Source: Stackebrandtia albiflava
Lineage (GTDB): Bacteria > Actinomycetota > Actinomycetes > Mycobacteriales > Micromonosporaceae
DNA: 64,000 bases
Direction: 5' to 3'
Assembly: GCF_007994225.1 (NCBI RefSeq)
Contig: NZ_VLLL01000006.1
Location: 124,001-188,000 of the forward strand
A program made the position numbers and the translations under genes. The notes beneath the pieces are model-generated. The model saw nothing but the letters and a program-made list of their open reading frames with translations. It made no database searches and was not told where the DNA came from. Numbering within the stretch: position 1 is the stretch's first letter; each line of letters begins with the position of its first letter. Below, in pieces: positions 24,544-33,575 of the stretch.

Positions 24544-25938
24544 ATGGCCAGAAACGCCCGTACCGTCCACTCCTGTTCGGCGTGTGGGCACACGGTGCCC
24601 AAGTGGGTGGGCCGCTGCCCCGACTGCGGCGAGTGGGGGACGATGGCCGAGTCGGCCCCCGTCGCCTCGGCGTCGCCGGCCCGCAAGGCGACCACCGCGC
24701 GGCCCGGCGTCCCGGCCAGGTCGATCGGTGACGTCAGCGCCAAACAGGCCGAGGCCCGGTCCACCGGTGTCGGCGAGTTCGACCGGGTGCTGGGCGGCGG
24801 CCTGGTCCCCGGCGGGGTCGTGTTGATCGCGGGGGAGCCGGGCGTCGGGAAGTCCACGTTGCTGTTGGACGTGGCGCACCGGTTCGCCGCCGCCGGGCAC
24901 GGCCGTGCGCTGGTGGCGACGGGGGAGGAGTCGGCGTCCCAGGTGCGGCTGCGCGCCGACCGGATCAAGGCCATCCATCCGGATCTGATGCTGGCGGCGG
25001 AGACGGAGCTGTCGGCGGTGCTGGGGCACCTCGACGACGTCAAGCCGGGCCTGTTGATCCTGGACTCGGTGCAGACGATCTCCAGCGGCGACGTGGACGG
25101 CGTCCCGGGCGGTGTCACGCAGGTCAGGGCGGTCGCCTCCGGCCTGATCGGTGTGGCGAAGGAACGCGGCATCACCTGCATCCTGGTGGGACACGTCACG
25201 AAGGACGGTCACATCGCGGGGCCGCGCGTACTGGAGCACCTGGTCGACACGGTCCTGCACTTCGAGGGCGACCGGCATTCGACGCTCCGGCTGCTCCGCG
25301 GCGTCAAGAACCGGTTCGGCCCGGCCGACGAGGTCGGCTGCTTCGACATGACGGAGGACGGCATCGTCGGTCTCGCGGACCCTGCGGGCCTGTTCCTGGC
25401 CGAGGGTGGCGATGAGCCGGTACCGGGCACCTGCGTGACGGTCACCATGGAGGGCCGCCGCGCGATGCTCGTGGAGGTGCAGGCACTGGTGGGCGGCAGT
25501 GCGAAGGACGGCACGATCCCCCGCCGGACCGTGTCCGGGCTGGACTCGGCGCGGTTGAACATGGGGCTCGCGGTGCTCGACCGGCGTGGCGGCGTGCGCT
25601 GCCTCGACCGGGAGGTGTACGCGGCGACGGTCGGCGGGATGCGGGTGACGGAACCGGCCGCCGACCTGGCGGTCGCGCTCGCCGTGGCGTCGTCGGTGTC
25701 CTCGGCTCCGGTGTCGGCCGACATCGTGGCGATCGGGGAGGTGGGGTTGACCGGTGCGGTCCGGCGGGTGTCGGGTGTGCCGCGCCGGTTGGCGGAGGCG
25801 CGGCGGCTCGGTTTCCGGCACGCGCTGGTGCCGCCGGGCTGTGCGGAGGGCGCGCCCAAGGGCATGACGGTGTCGGAGGTGTCTTCGGTGGGTGAGGCGT
25901 TGCGGATGGCCTCGAAGCGTTGGGCGGCCAGGGGTTGA
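24544..25938 (+). CDS. radA: DNA repair protein RadA
   Basis: A RecA-like, DnaB-type ATPase that drives branch migration of recombination intermediates. The 464-residue protein has the N-terminal zinc finger (C11, C14, C25, C28), Walker A GEPGVGKST at about 98-106, the RadA-specific KNRFG motif at 255-259, and a C-terminal Lon-protease-like P domain without a protease Ser-Lys dyad function. Length is standard. In many actinobacteria radA neighbours disA, which is 2.2 kb downstream here, separated by three unrelated genes; DisA and RadA are known to interact functionally in other bacteria. Confidence 0.97.
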   Translation: MARNARTVHSCSACGHTVPKWVGRCPDCGEWGTMAESAPVASASPARKATTARPGVPARSIGDVSAKQAEARSTGVGEFDRVLGGGLVPGGVVLIAGEPGVGKSTLLLDVAHRFAAAGHGRALVATGEESASQVRLRADRIKAIHPDLMLAAETELSAVLGHLDDVKPGLLILDSVQTISSGDVDGVPGGVTQVRAVASGLIGVAKERGITCILVGHVTKDGHIAGPRVLEHLVDTVLHFEGDRHSTLRLLRGVKNRFGPADEVGCFDMTEDGIVGLADPAGLFLAEGGDEPVPGTCVTVTMEGRRAMLVEVQALVGGSAKDGTIPRRTVSGLDSARLNMGLAVLDRRGGVRCLDREVYAATVGGMRVTEPAADLAVALAVASSVSSAPVSADIVAIGEVGLTGAVRRVSGVPRRLAEARRLGFRHALVPPGCAEGAPKGMTVSEVSSVGEALRMASKRWAARG

Positions 25939-25965
25939 CGGTCTCCCCTCACGGTTGTCGGGTCG

Positions 25966-26844
25966 TCAGGCGGCGCCCCGGAACGACACCCGGATCGAGT
26001 GGACCTGCCCTGCGGAGTCGGTGATGAAGAGGTTGTTCCGTTTCGCTCCGCCGAACACCAGGTTGGACGCGGACTCGGGCAGTGGCAGTCTCCCGATCAT
26101 GGTGCCGTCGGGGTCGTAGCAGTGCAGGCCGTCGAGGCCGGCGGCCCAGATCCGGCCCAGGTGGTCCAGCCGGATCCCGTCGGCCCAGTTCTCGGCGAGT
26201 ACGCCGCGGTCGGTGAGCCGGTCGTCGTCGGTGACGTCGAAGACGCGGATGTGGCGTCGGCGCGAGTCGGCGATGTACAGCCGGCGTTCGTCGATGGAGA
26301 ACGCCAGGCCGTTGGGCCGCACGAAGTCGTCGGCGACCTTGCGCACCTCGCCGGTGGCCGGGTCGATCCGGTACACGTGGTCGCCGCCGATCTCGCTGTC
26401 GGCCTGGCTCCCCTCGTAGTAGCCGGTGATCCCGTACCGGGGGTCGGTGAACCATATGGAGCCGTCCGACTTGACCACCGCGTCGTTGGGGCTGTTGAGT
26501 CTTCTGCCCTCGAACCGGTCGGCCAGTACGGTGATCGAGCCGTCGTGTTCGGTGCGGGTGACCCGGCGGGCGCCCTGTTCACACGTGACGAGGCGGCCCT
26601 GCCGGTCCACGGTGTTGCCGTTGGCGTTGCCCGACGGCTCCCGGAAGACGCCGACCTGCCCGGTGGTCTCGTCCCACCGCAGCATCCGGTCGTTGGGTAT
26701 GTCGCTCCAGACCAGGTACCGGCCCGCCGGGAAGTACGCGGGTCCCTCGGTCTTGCGGCTTCCCCGGTGGATCACCTCGATGTACTCGTCGCCGGAGTAC
26801 TCCCGGAATCGCTCGTCCAGCACCTCGAACCTGGCCTTGAACAT
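25966..26844 (-). CDS. SMP-30/gluconolactonase family protein
   Basis: A six-bladed beta-propeller lactonase-like enzyme (292 residues) with the metal-site segments TEGPAYFPAGRYLVWSDI, SPNDAVVKSDGSIWFTDP and RPNGLAFSIDERRLYIADS. These match the divalent-metal ligands Glu, Asn and Asp of gluconolactonases. It probably hydrolyses a sugar or other lactone in the cytoplasm. ATG 26844 follows GAGGAG with 5-nt spacing. It is divergent from an AsnC regulator gene, 94 bp apart, which may control it. Confidence 0.87.
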   Translation of the reverse strand: MFKARFEVLDERFREYSGDEYIEVIHRGSRKTEGPAYFPAGRYLVWSDIPNDRMLRWDETTGQVGVFREPSGNANGNTVDRQGRLVTCEQGARRVTRTEHDGSITVLADRFEGRRLNSPNDAVVKSDGSIWFTDPRYGITGYYEGSQADSEIGGDHVYRIDPATGEVRKVADDFVRPNGLAFSIDERRLYIADSRRRHIRVFDVTDDDRLTDRGVLAENWADGIRLDHLGRIWAAGLDGLHCYDPDGTMIGRLPLPESASNLVFGGAKRNNLFITDSAGQVHSIRVSFRGAA

Positions 26845-26938
26845 CGCAGCTCCTCGAATGACGATCGTCATATGGCCGATTCCATCGAATCACGTACGGT
26901 TGTACCACTGTTTCCACGAATACCGATCGAGGTGTGAC

Positions 26939-27397
26939 GTGATCGACGAGACCGATCGGCGGATACTGGTCCGGCTGCAACGGGACGCCACCACACCGTA
27001 CGCGGAGCTGGCCGCGGCGGTGGGCCTCTCGGCGGCGTCGGTGCACGCGCGGGTGCGGCGGCTCCGCGAGTCCGGCGTGATCCGCCGGACCACCGTCGAG
27101 GTGGATCCGGCCGCCGTCGGCCGGGGTGTACTGGCGTTCGTGACGGTCACCGGTGACGTGTGGATGGGCGACCCCGACACCGTCGAGGCGTTCGCCGGCA
27201 TCGCCGGTATCGAGGAGGCCCACATCGTCGCGGGAACGGCGTCGGTGCTGGTGAAGGTGCGCGCCGCCACCACGGAGGGACTGCAGTCGGTGCTGCGCGA
27301 GATCTTCCACGTCCCCGGTGTCACCGGCACCCAGACGACCGTGGTGCTGGAGACAGGTTTCTCGCGCCCCGTGACGCCCGAGGTGCCGTCGCCCTGA
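26939..27397 (+). CDS. Lrp/AsnC-family transcriptional regulator
   Basis: A 152-residue regulator: an N-terminal winged HTH (IDETDRRILVRLQRDATTPY..., ASVHARVRRLRESGVI) and a C-terminal RAM ligand-binding domain (VGRGVLAFVTVTGD, EEAHIVAGTASVLVKVRA). The family assembles as octamers and senses amino acids or other small molecules. GTG 26939 follows GAGG at 6 nt. The shared 94-bp intergenic region with the lactonase gene is the likely operator region, with autoregulation also expected. It ends 15 bp before a convergent gene. Confidence 0.88.
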   Translation: MIDETDRRILVRLQRDATTPYAELAAAVGLSAASVHARVRRLRESGVIRRTTVEVDPAAVGRGVLAFVTVTGDVWMGDPDTVEAFAGIAGIEEAHIVAGTASVLVKVRAATTEGLQSVLREIFHVPGVTGTQTTVVLETGFSRPVTPEVPSP

Positions 27398-27412
27398 CGC
27401 GGCCGGCCGCCC

Positions 27413-28012
27413 TCATTCCACCCGGTCGGCGACCAGTACGTGCGGCGGCGCGAAGCCGGCCAGGTCCCGCAGCAGGCCCTCCGGCGACTGCCGGAAGTCG
27501 GTGAGCCGCACCGCGAGGTCGAATCCGGTGGCCCGTCCCTCGGTGGCCCGGTCGGCCTCCCGCAGGACCGCCCGGTCTACGAACCGGGGCCGGTCACCGG
27601 AGTGCCTTCCGAGGTGGCCGTCGCACGCGAACAACAGGTATGCCTCGCCGCGGCGGCGGCCCGGGACCGTCAGCGCCGCGACCTCCTCCACGTGCACCCA
27701 GGGCAGTAGGACGGTGCGGAACGCGCCCGGCCGCACCGCGAGGCCGTAGTGGTTCACGGCCAGCCGGGGTGGTCGCCACACCGGTACGGTCGCCGCCGCG
27801 ACCGCGAACACGACGCAGATCGCGACGAAGAGCGGGGCGCGTGCCGCCGGGTTCGGGTCACCCGACGCCAGCCGTTGCGGTTCGGTGACGAACAGGACCC
27901 AACCGACCGCCGTGATCCCGACACCGGTGAGCAGGTAGGTGACGAGCCGGACGATGGCGCGCCGGGGTGCGCGGCGCCTCACCACGACCCATTCGGCGGC
28001 CTGCCGTTGCAT
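27413..28012 (-). CDS. PH-like domain membrane protein
   Basis: A 199-residue protein with two membrane helices (about residues 20-40 and 58-78) followed by a cytoplasmic beta-rich domain that begins [20 protein letters not shown] and contains [16 protein letters not shown], the pattern of bacterial PH-like domains. Such proteins are common in actinobacteria and have no assigned role. ATG 28012 follows GGAGG. It is divergent from disA. Length and helix pattern are typical. Confidence 0.7.
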   Translation of the reverse strand: MQRQAAEWVVVRRRAPRRAIVRLVTYLLTGVGITAVGWVLFVTEPQRLASGDPNPAARAPLFVAICVVFAVAAATVPVWRPPRLAVNHYGLAVRPGAFRTVLLPWVHVEEVAALTVPGRRRGEAYLLFACDGHLGRHSGDRPRFVDRAVLREADRATEGRATGFDLAVRLTDFRQSPEGLLRDLAGFAPPHVLVADRVE

Positions 28013-28174
28013 TCGCCGGTCACCTCCGCTCCAGGTCCGTGCCTCGGGGCCCGGGCGGTGCCTCCGCGCGTCGCGGTCTCGCCGCCACGTCGGCGGCGGC
28101 ACGACGAGGTGATCACCGGCCCGGTCACTACGTACACTAGGCACGCACATACGCCGTACGCAAGGAGCCGACCC

Positions 28175-29254
28175 GTGCTGACGCCCGAACGCGACGACCC
28201 CATGCGCGCCACGCTGGCACTCATGGCGCCCGGCACCGCGCTGCGCGACGGGTTGGAGCGGATCCTGCGGGGCAACACCGGCGCGCTCATCGTGCTGGGT
28301 TTCGACAAGACGGTGGAGTCGCTGTGCACCGGCGGTTTCAACCTCGACGTGGAGTTCTCCGCGACCCGGCTCCGGGAACTGTGCAAGATGGACGGTGCCG
28401 TGGTGTTGACCAACGACGGTTCGCGCATCGTGCGGGCGGCCGTGCACATGATGCCCGACCCGTCGATCCCCAGCGAGGAGTCCGGCACCCGGCACCGCAC
28501 CGCCGAACGGGTCGCCAAGCAGACCGGCTGCCCGGTCATCTCGGTGAGCCAGTCGATGCGGATCATCGGGCTCTACGTCAACGGCAACCGGCACGTGCTC
28601 GACGAGTCGGCGGCCATCCTGTCCCGCGCCAACCAGGCGCTCGCCACGCTCGAACGGTACAAGTCGCGACTGGACGAGGTCGCGGGCACGCTGTCGGCCC
28701 TGGAGATCGAGGACCTGGTGACCATCCGGGACGCCATGGTCGTGGTGCAGCGGATGGAGATGGTGCGCCGCATCGCCGACGAGGTCGAGGGCTACGTCAT
28801 CGAACTGGGTGTGGACGGGCGACTGCTGGCACTCCAACTCGACGAGTTGATGGCCGGTGTCGACGCCGACCGCACCCTGATCGTGCGCGACTACCTCCCC
28901 CACGACCGGGACCGCGCGGAGCTGGCGGCGGCGCTGGGCGCCCTCGACGGTCTGTCGGCCGGGGAACTGCTCGACCTGACGGCGGTCAGCCGCGCGCTCG
29001 GCCACGTCGGCGGCACCGAACTGCTCGACTCCTCGATCAGTCCGCGCGGTTACCGGCTGCTGGGCCGGGTGCCCCGGCTGCCGGGGATGGTCGTCGACAG
29101 GATCGTGGAGCACTTCGGTTCACTGCAACGCCTGCTGGGCGCGACGGTCGACGACCTCCAGCACGTCGAGGGCGTCGGGCACGCCCGGGCGCGCGGCGTG
29201 CGGGAGGGCCTGTCCCGGCTCGCCGAGGTGTCCATACTGGAACGCTACGTCTGA
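28175..29254 (+). CDS. disA: DNA integrity scanning diadenylate cyclase DisA
   Basis: Converts two ATP to cyclic di-AMP and binds branched DNA, linking genome integrity to c-di-AMP signalling. The 359-residue octamer-forming protein has the DAC domain with DGA at D73-A75 and the RHR motif in [11 protein letters not shown] near residues 105-108, a helical spine, and a C-terminal HhH DNA-binding domain ([19 protein letters not shown]). GTG 28175 follows AAGGAG at 7 nt and gives the family's usual length. The next gene, 108 bp downstream, encodes an FtsK-like ATPase on the same strand. Confidence 0.96.
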   Translation: MLTPERDDPMRATLALMAPGTALRDGLERILRGNTGALIVLGFDKTVESLCTGGFNLDVEFSATRLRELCKMDGAVVLTNDGSRIVRAAVHMMPDPSIPSEESGTRHRTAERVAKQTGCPVISVSQSMRIIGLYVNGNRHVLDESAAILSRANQALATLERYKSRLDEVAGTLSALEIEDLVTIRDAMVVVQRMEMVRRIADEVEGYVIELGVDGRLLALQLDELMAGVDADRTLIVRDYLPHDRDRAELAAALGALDGLSAGELLDLTAVSRALGHVGGTELLDSSISPRGYRLLGRVPRLPGMVVDRIVEHFGSLQRLLGATVDDLQHVEGVGHARARGVREGLSRLAEVSILERYV

Positions 29255-29362
29255 CCGGCGGCGCCTCCCCGGCCGAGCCGACATCCCGGGGAATCCCGCC
29301 GGATCGGTATCGTGTGAGGCGGGAAACACCGTCGTGTCAACGTGAAGAGGGGACGGCACCCG

Positions 29363-31768
29363 ATGCCCGGACTGCGCGCGACCTTCGACCAGGCCGTCAC
29401 CCGGCACCTGTCCGCCGTGGCCCGGCTCGCCGCCACCCGCGCCGTCCTCGACACCACGAGTGAGACCGGCCCGGCCCCCGAGGCCGTCGCCGCCGAAACC
29501 GTTCTCGGGCAACGCCTCCGGGCCGCCGCCGACACCCTGCGACGCGAACCCGGGTGGGTGCGGATCGGAGAGGGCAGGCTCCACGAGGGCGGTTTCCCCG
29601 TCATGGTGCCGTTCCCCGGCCACGCCCACCTGCGGCTGTCGGCCGACGCCGGAGACCCCCGGGTCGCCGGACTCGTCCGGTCGGTGCTGCTCCAGACACT
29701 CGCCACCCGGCCGCCCGGCACGCGGGTACTCGCCGTGGACACCGAGACGGTCGGCGCCGCCTTCGCGCCGCTCCGGCCGTTGATGGACGCCGGAGTCCTC
29801 GCCGCGCCCGCCACCGACCAGTCCGGCTTCACCGCGGCACTCGCCGCCGCCGAAGGCCACGTCAAGGCCAACCTGCTCGGCGACGGCGGCGGAGAACTCC
29901 TGCTCGTCATCGCGTCGGCCCCGGCACTGCCGGGTGCCCTCGCGGACCGGCTCGCCGCGCTCGCCCGGTCCGGCAGCGGATCGGGACTGCGCATCCTCGC
30001 CGCCGGCGTCCCCGAACTGCCCGACAGCGTCGACGTCACCGTCGGTGACGTCATGCGGGTCGGCAACCCGCCCAACGCCCCGTTCGGGATGCGCGACGGC
30101 CTCGCGGTGCCCGTCGTGTTCGACCCGCCGCAGCCCACCGACTACCTCACCGCCGAGTCGCAGCGGCTCGCCGACCGGGCCAGGGCCGCCGCCGAACTCG
30201 GCTTCGCCGACCTGATCCCGCCGGACCTGTGGCGGGAGGACCCCGCCGACGGCCTCGCCACCGTCATCGGCCGCGACGCCCAGGGCGTCGTGTCGCTCCG
30301 CTTCGACGACGAGACACCGCACTGGCTGATCGGCGGCCGGACCGGCGGCGGTAAGACGGTGTTCCTGCTCGACGTGCTGTACGGGCTGGCCGCCCGGTAC
30401 GCGCCGCAGGACCTCGCCCTGTACCTGTTGGACTTCAAGGAGGGCGTGTCCTTCACCGAGTTCACGCCGCAGCCGTCCGACCCGACCTACATCCCGCACG
30501 CGAAGGCGGTCGGCGTCGAGTCCGACCGCGAGTACGGCGTCGCGATCCTGCGGGAGCTCGACGCCGAGATGACCCGCCGTTCCGTGGTGATGAAGCGGCA
30601 CGGCGTCGCACGTTACGGCCAGTTGCGGGTCCACGAGCGGCTGCCGCGCATCGTCTGCTTCATCGACGAGTTCCAGGTGCTGTTCGCGGGCAACGACCGG
30701 CTGGCCAGGGAGGCGGTCGCCGTACTGGAGAACCTGGCCCGCAAGGGCCGGTCCTACGGTGTCCACCTGGTGCTAGCCAGCCAGACGACCTCCGGCATCG
30801 AGGCGCTGTACACCAAACGCGACTCCATCTTCGGCCAGTTCGGGATGCGGGTGGCGTTGCCGGGCGCCACGTCGGTGCTCGACGGCAGGAACACCGCCGC
30901 CCAGAACCTCCGCACCGGGGAGGCCGTGATCAACGTGGACGGTGGAGTCGCCGGCCGCGACCGCCGGATCAGATTCCCCAACGCGCACGCCGACACCATG
31001 ACGCTGTTCAGGTTGCGGCACGACATGTGGGAACGGCGCGGTGAGGCCCCGGCGCCCACGGTGTTCTACGGGTACGCCGAGGTCACCCTGGAGGAACAAC
31101 CCGAATACGGCGCACTCGTGGCCTCGGACCCGCCGGAGGTGCTGCTGGGCAGGCGGGTGGACGCCTCACTGCGCGCCGCCTCGGTGCGACTCGACCGGAC
31201 ACCCGGCCGCCACGTCGCGGTGCTCGGCAGCGACCGGGCGGGCGCGCAGACCCTCGCGGCCGCCGCCAGGTCGCTCGCCAGGCAGCAGCCGACGGCCCGG
31301 TACGTGATCGCGGGACTCGCCGAACCCGGCGCGGTGGAGTCGGCGCTGGCGGGCATGGCCGCGCCGGAACGTCTCACCGACCCGGACGCGGTGGCGCGGG
31401 TGATCTCCGAGCTCGCCGACCACGACGGTCCCGCGTATCTCATCGGGTTCGGCCTCGACCTGGTGACGCTCGACCGCACCGGCCAGGCCGACCTGCGCCG
31501 GCTGCTGCGGCGCGGCCCCGGGAACGGTGTCCACCTGCTCGGCTGGTGGCGGAGCCTGCGCCGCTTCATGGAGGACATCGGCGGTACCTCGGGACGGGAG
31601 GACGTGGCGTGCAACCTCGTGCTCAACATCCCGGGCGACGAGCTGATGAACCACTTCGGACAGTCCGCGGCCGACTGGCGGCCCAGGCCGGGCCGGGCAC
31701 TGCTGTTGGACCGGCAGGCCGGCACCCAGGACCTCCTGGTCCCCTTCACCGCCCCCGACCGGACCTGA
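29363..31768 (+). CDS. FtsK/SpoIIIE-type ATPase with degenerate second ATPase domain
   Basis: An 801-residue cytoplasmic ATPase with no membrane helices. An N-terminal region (1-290) includes a coiled stretch and a Rossmann-like part, then an FtsK/SpoIIIE domain with Walker A GGRTGGGKT (about 324-332), DFKEGVSF and Walker B VCFIDEFQVL (about 430-440). A second RecA-like region (about 600-790) has GSDRAGAQT in place of Walker A, lacking the Lys, so is probably structural. This tandem layout recalls EccC/EssC ATPases, but no type VII secretion genes are present. There is no gamma DNA-reading domain. Roles in DNA or protein translocation are both possible. ATG 29363 follows GAGGGG; GTG 29342 is an in-frame alternative. 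Confidence 0.8.
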   Translation: MPGLRATFDQAVTRHLSAVARLAATRAVLDTTSETGPAPEAVAAETVLGQRLRAAADTLRREPGWVRIGEGRLHEGGFPVMVPFPGHAHLRLSADAGDPRVAGLVRSVLLQTLATRPPGTRVLAVDTETVGAAFAPLRPLMDAGVLAAPATDQSGFTAALAAAEGHVKANLLGDGGGELLLVIASAPALPGALADRLAALARSGSGSGLRILAAGVPELPDSVDVTVGDVMRVGNPPNAPFGMRDGLAVPVVFDPPQPTDYLTAESQRLADRARAAAELGFADLIPPDLWREDPADGLATVIGRDAQGVVSLRFDDETPHWLIGGRTGGGKTVFLLDVLYGLAARYAPQDLALYLLDFKEGVSFTEFTPQPSDPTYIPHAKAVGVESDREYGVAILRELDAEMTRRSVVMKRHGVARYGQLRVHERLPRIVCFIDEFQVLFAGNDRLAREAVAVLENLARKGRSYGVHLVLASQTTSGIEALYTKRDSIFGQFGMRVALPGATSVLDGRNTAAQNLRTGEAVINVDGGVAGRDRRIRFPNAHADTMTLFRLRHDMWERRGEAPAPTVFYGYAEVTLEEQPEYGALVASDPPEVLLGRRVDASLRAASVRLDRTPGRHVAVLGSDRAGAQTLAAAARSLARQQPTARYVIAGLAEPGAVESALAGMAAPERLTDPDAVARVISELADHDGPAYLIGFGLDLVTLDRTGQADLRRLLRRGPGNGVHLLGWWRSLRRFMEDIGGTSGREDVACNLVLNIPGDELMNHFGQSAADWRPRPGRALLLDRQAGTQDLLVPFTAPDRT

Positions 31769-31782
31769 CCGGCCGGTCGTCG

Positions 31783-32091
31783 TCACGGGTACAACCCCAG
31801 TTCCTTTGTGAGTTCAGCGAGTTCGTCGGCGGCCCGTCGACGTGCCGCGTCATCCCGGCGCCGGTACTCCTGGAGGTCTGCGAGCCTCACCCGACGGTGC
31901 CGACCGAGTTCGCGGTGTGTGATCTCACCGGAGTCGAGCAGGTGGTTGAGGAGACCGGCGGCCTGCCGTGTGGTCGGTTCTGAATGGCTGGAAACGATCG
32001 AGATTCCTTGGTCCTTCGTGGTGTCTCTTGAGCTGAGGGAGGCGGAGTGAGCCCAGCCCGCATTCGGGACGGACGTGGATAATCCGGGCAT
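31783..32091 (-). pseudogene. Decayed excisionase/antitoxin-type HTH protein
   Basis: The frame ends in RHRRVRLADLQEYRRRDDAA then RRRAADELAELTKELGLYP, the typical C-terminus of small HTH proteins paired with PIN-type toxins. Two lesions are visible. The HTH reads TTRQAAGLLNHLLDSGEI, lacking the seven or so residues (VSRPTLV-like) of the recognition helix. The family N-terminus (SIVSSHSEPTT) follows an ATC codon at 32004-32002 with GAAGGA at the right distance, so the start codon seems to have mutated; an ATG at 32091 would give a 102-residue product with an unrelated extension. No toxin gene follows; the FtsK-like gene ends 14 bp away. Confidence 0.6.
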
Positions 32092-32481
32092 TCGAGTGCG
32101 GGTGTGGGCTGTGGTCTCCGTCGCGTCGGTCGGCTTCGGTCACACAGGCGGGCTTGTTACGGCGACGCTAGGGCGGCATGTGAGACGCCTCCAGGTGACG
32201 GGCACACCGGTGGCCCGGTGTGGTCTGAATCCGCCGCCAACGCTCTGCACGCTGAGTCTGGGCCTACCGTGTTCCGCCCCCCGGTTCACACGGTGAGGGG
32301 CAACGACTCTCGGACGTTCTCTCCAGTAAAACGAGTTCACCTTCTGAGGGACGGCTCGTCGAACCGGTCGCTTGGTAACCCAGTTGCGGCCCACCTGGGG
32401 TCTGACGAGGGTTCGACACTCCCCGGAGACTTCCTGGTAGCCTCGGACCCATTCATTTGTTTCTCGACAATTCAAATGATA

Positions 32482-32516
32482 GTGCCCCCGGTCGAGGCTC
32501 CGCCTCCCGGGGGCAC
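32482..32516 (-). terminator. Strong nested hairpin
   Basis: GTGCCCCCGG pairs with CCGGGGGCAC around an inner GAGGC/GCCTC hairpin. On the minus strand it is followed by TATCATTTGAATT, so it could end a transcript starting in repeat copy B about 210 nt upstream. Confidence 0.6.
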
Positions 32517-32684
32517 GCCTCTGTCGCGGCACGGTGACACACGGTGCGGCACCGCGCCTGGAGACCCCCACCCGGTTTCCGGGGCCGGCGGTGCGCCGGA
32601 ACCGGGCGGCTTGGTGGGTCAGAATGTCGGCGTGGTCGGCCGGACCGGGCGAAGTCGGCCGGAGGGCGCCGAAACGTCCAACGG

Positions 32685-32781
32685 CCACGCCCCACCCCGA
32701 CCGGGGGCAAACCACCCCACACCGCGAAGTATCACAAAACGGGCGAAACGGTGTCAACGGGTTATTCAGCCGGGCTTCAGG
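32685..32781. repeat. 97-bp dispersed repeat, copy B
   Basis: About 87% identical to 4733-4829. The minus strand carries TTGACA (32757-32752), an 18-bp spacer and GATACT (32733-32728), a better promoter match than in copy A, pointing toward the hairpin at 32482-32516. Confidence 0.7.
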
Positions 32782-32817
32782 AAACCGTCCTCCACCCGAC
32801 GTGTCCATGATGGAGTC

Positions 32818-33558
32818 TCAGTGTGTCGCCGGTCGTCCCGTCGCCAGGTCGTCCAAGGTCTCGCGCAGCACCGGCCACACCGCCGACTCCGGATCGATCG
32901 GCGGGAAGTGACCCACCCCGGGCAGTTCACGCAGCACCGTCCGGCCGGTCCGCGCCACGTACTCCCGGGACATCTCCACCGGCACCCACTCGTCCACGTC
33001 ACCGTGCAACACCACCGCCCGGGAACCGGGTTCCGCCACGGTGAACTCGTCGTACAGGTCCGGAACCTCCTCCGGGGACCCGCCCAGGAACGCCGCCACC
33101 GCGCCCCCGTCCAGGTCACGGCGCCAACCGTCCCGCATGTCGGTGACCGGCGCCAGGGCCACGACCCCCGCCACCGGCACCGCCGCCCGCGGCTCCAAGT
33201 ACAGGGCCAGGTGGCCGCCCGCCGAATGCCCCAACAGCAGCAGCGGCTCACCCGCCACCGCCTCACCGACGTGCCCCACTGCCGCGGCCACATCCCCCGC
33301 CGTCACCGCCGGCGCCACCCCGCGCCGGTACTCCACCGCCGCGACCCGCATCCCGGCGTCGCGCAACGCCCCGCACAACGGCCGCAGGTGCGCCCTGTCG
33401 TACTCCGGGCGCCAGAACCCGCCGTGGACCACCGCGACCGTGGCGCGCGGCGGCGACACCGGCGTGAACCACTCCACCACCTGATCCGGATCGGGACCGT
33501 AGACGTCGGTGACCCCGGCCGCCGCCGGCCGGGTCAGGATGTCGCGGGAATCGGCCAT
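32818..33558 (-). CDS. Alpha/beta hydrolase
   Basis: A 246-residue serine hydrolase of the alpha/beta fold with oxyanion motif HGGFW (about residues 46-50), nucleophile elbow GHSAGG (about 111-116), a HGDVDEWVP acid strand and catalytic His in GVGHFPPI. The HGGFW plus short-chain layout is typical of kynurenine-formamidase-like and carboxylesterase enzymes. TATTCT lies 6 nt before the ATG, indicating a leaderless mRNA. It is divergent from the formylglycine-generating enzyme gene with only 17 bp between starts. Substrate unknown. Confidence 0.85.
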   Translation of the reverse strand: MADSRDILTRPAAAGVTDVYGPDPDQVVEWFTPVSPPRATVAVVHGGFWRPEYDRAHLRPLCGALRDAGMRVAAVEYRRGVAPAVTAGDVAAAVGHVGEAVAGEPLLLLGHSAGGHLALYLEPRAAVPVAGVVALAPVTDMRDGWRRDLDGGAVAAFLGGSPEEVPDLYDEFTVAEPGSRAVVLHGDVDEWVPVEMSREYVARTGRTVLRELPGVGHFPPIDPESAVWPVLRETLDDLATGRPATH

Positions 33559-33563
33559 GTGTG

Positions 33564-33570
33564 CAGAATA
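33564..33570. promoter_or_regulatory. Overlapping divergent -10 elements
   Basis: CAGAAT (33564-33569, plus) ends 6 nt before GTG 33576, and TATTCT (33570-33565, minus) ends 6 nt before ATG 33558. The two hexamers share five base pairs, so RNA polymerase can open only one at a time. Confidence 0.45.
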
Positions 33571-33575
33571 TGGCC

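Larger units (their letters stand above)
32092..32817. other. Non-coding relic region with hairpins and repeat copy B
   Basis: No convincing gene in this stretch of about 725 bp. It contains a T-arm-like GAGGG-TTCGACA-CTCCC at 32408-32424, an AT-rich inverted repeat TCATTTG/CAAATGA at about 32454-32480, the strong hairpin at 32482-32516 and the 97-bp repeat at 32685-32781. Two pockets of low GC (32310-32345 and 32440-32480) stand out from the chromosome. A 39-codon minus-strand frame starting near 32457 is the best small ORF but has no support beyond that. Confidence 0.5.

Noticed and set aside
32395-32440. tRNA gene suggested by GAGGGTTCGACACTCCC
   Set aside because: No matching 5' acceptor strand, no 7-nt anticodon loop and no CCA; at most a fragment.
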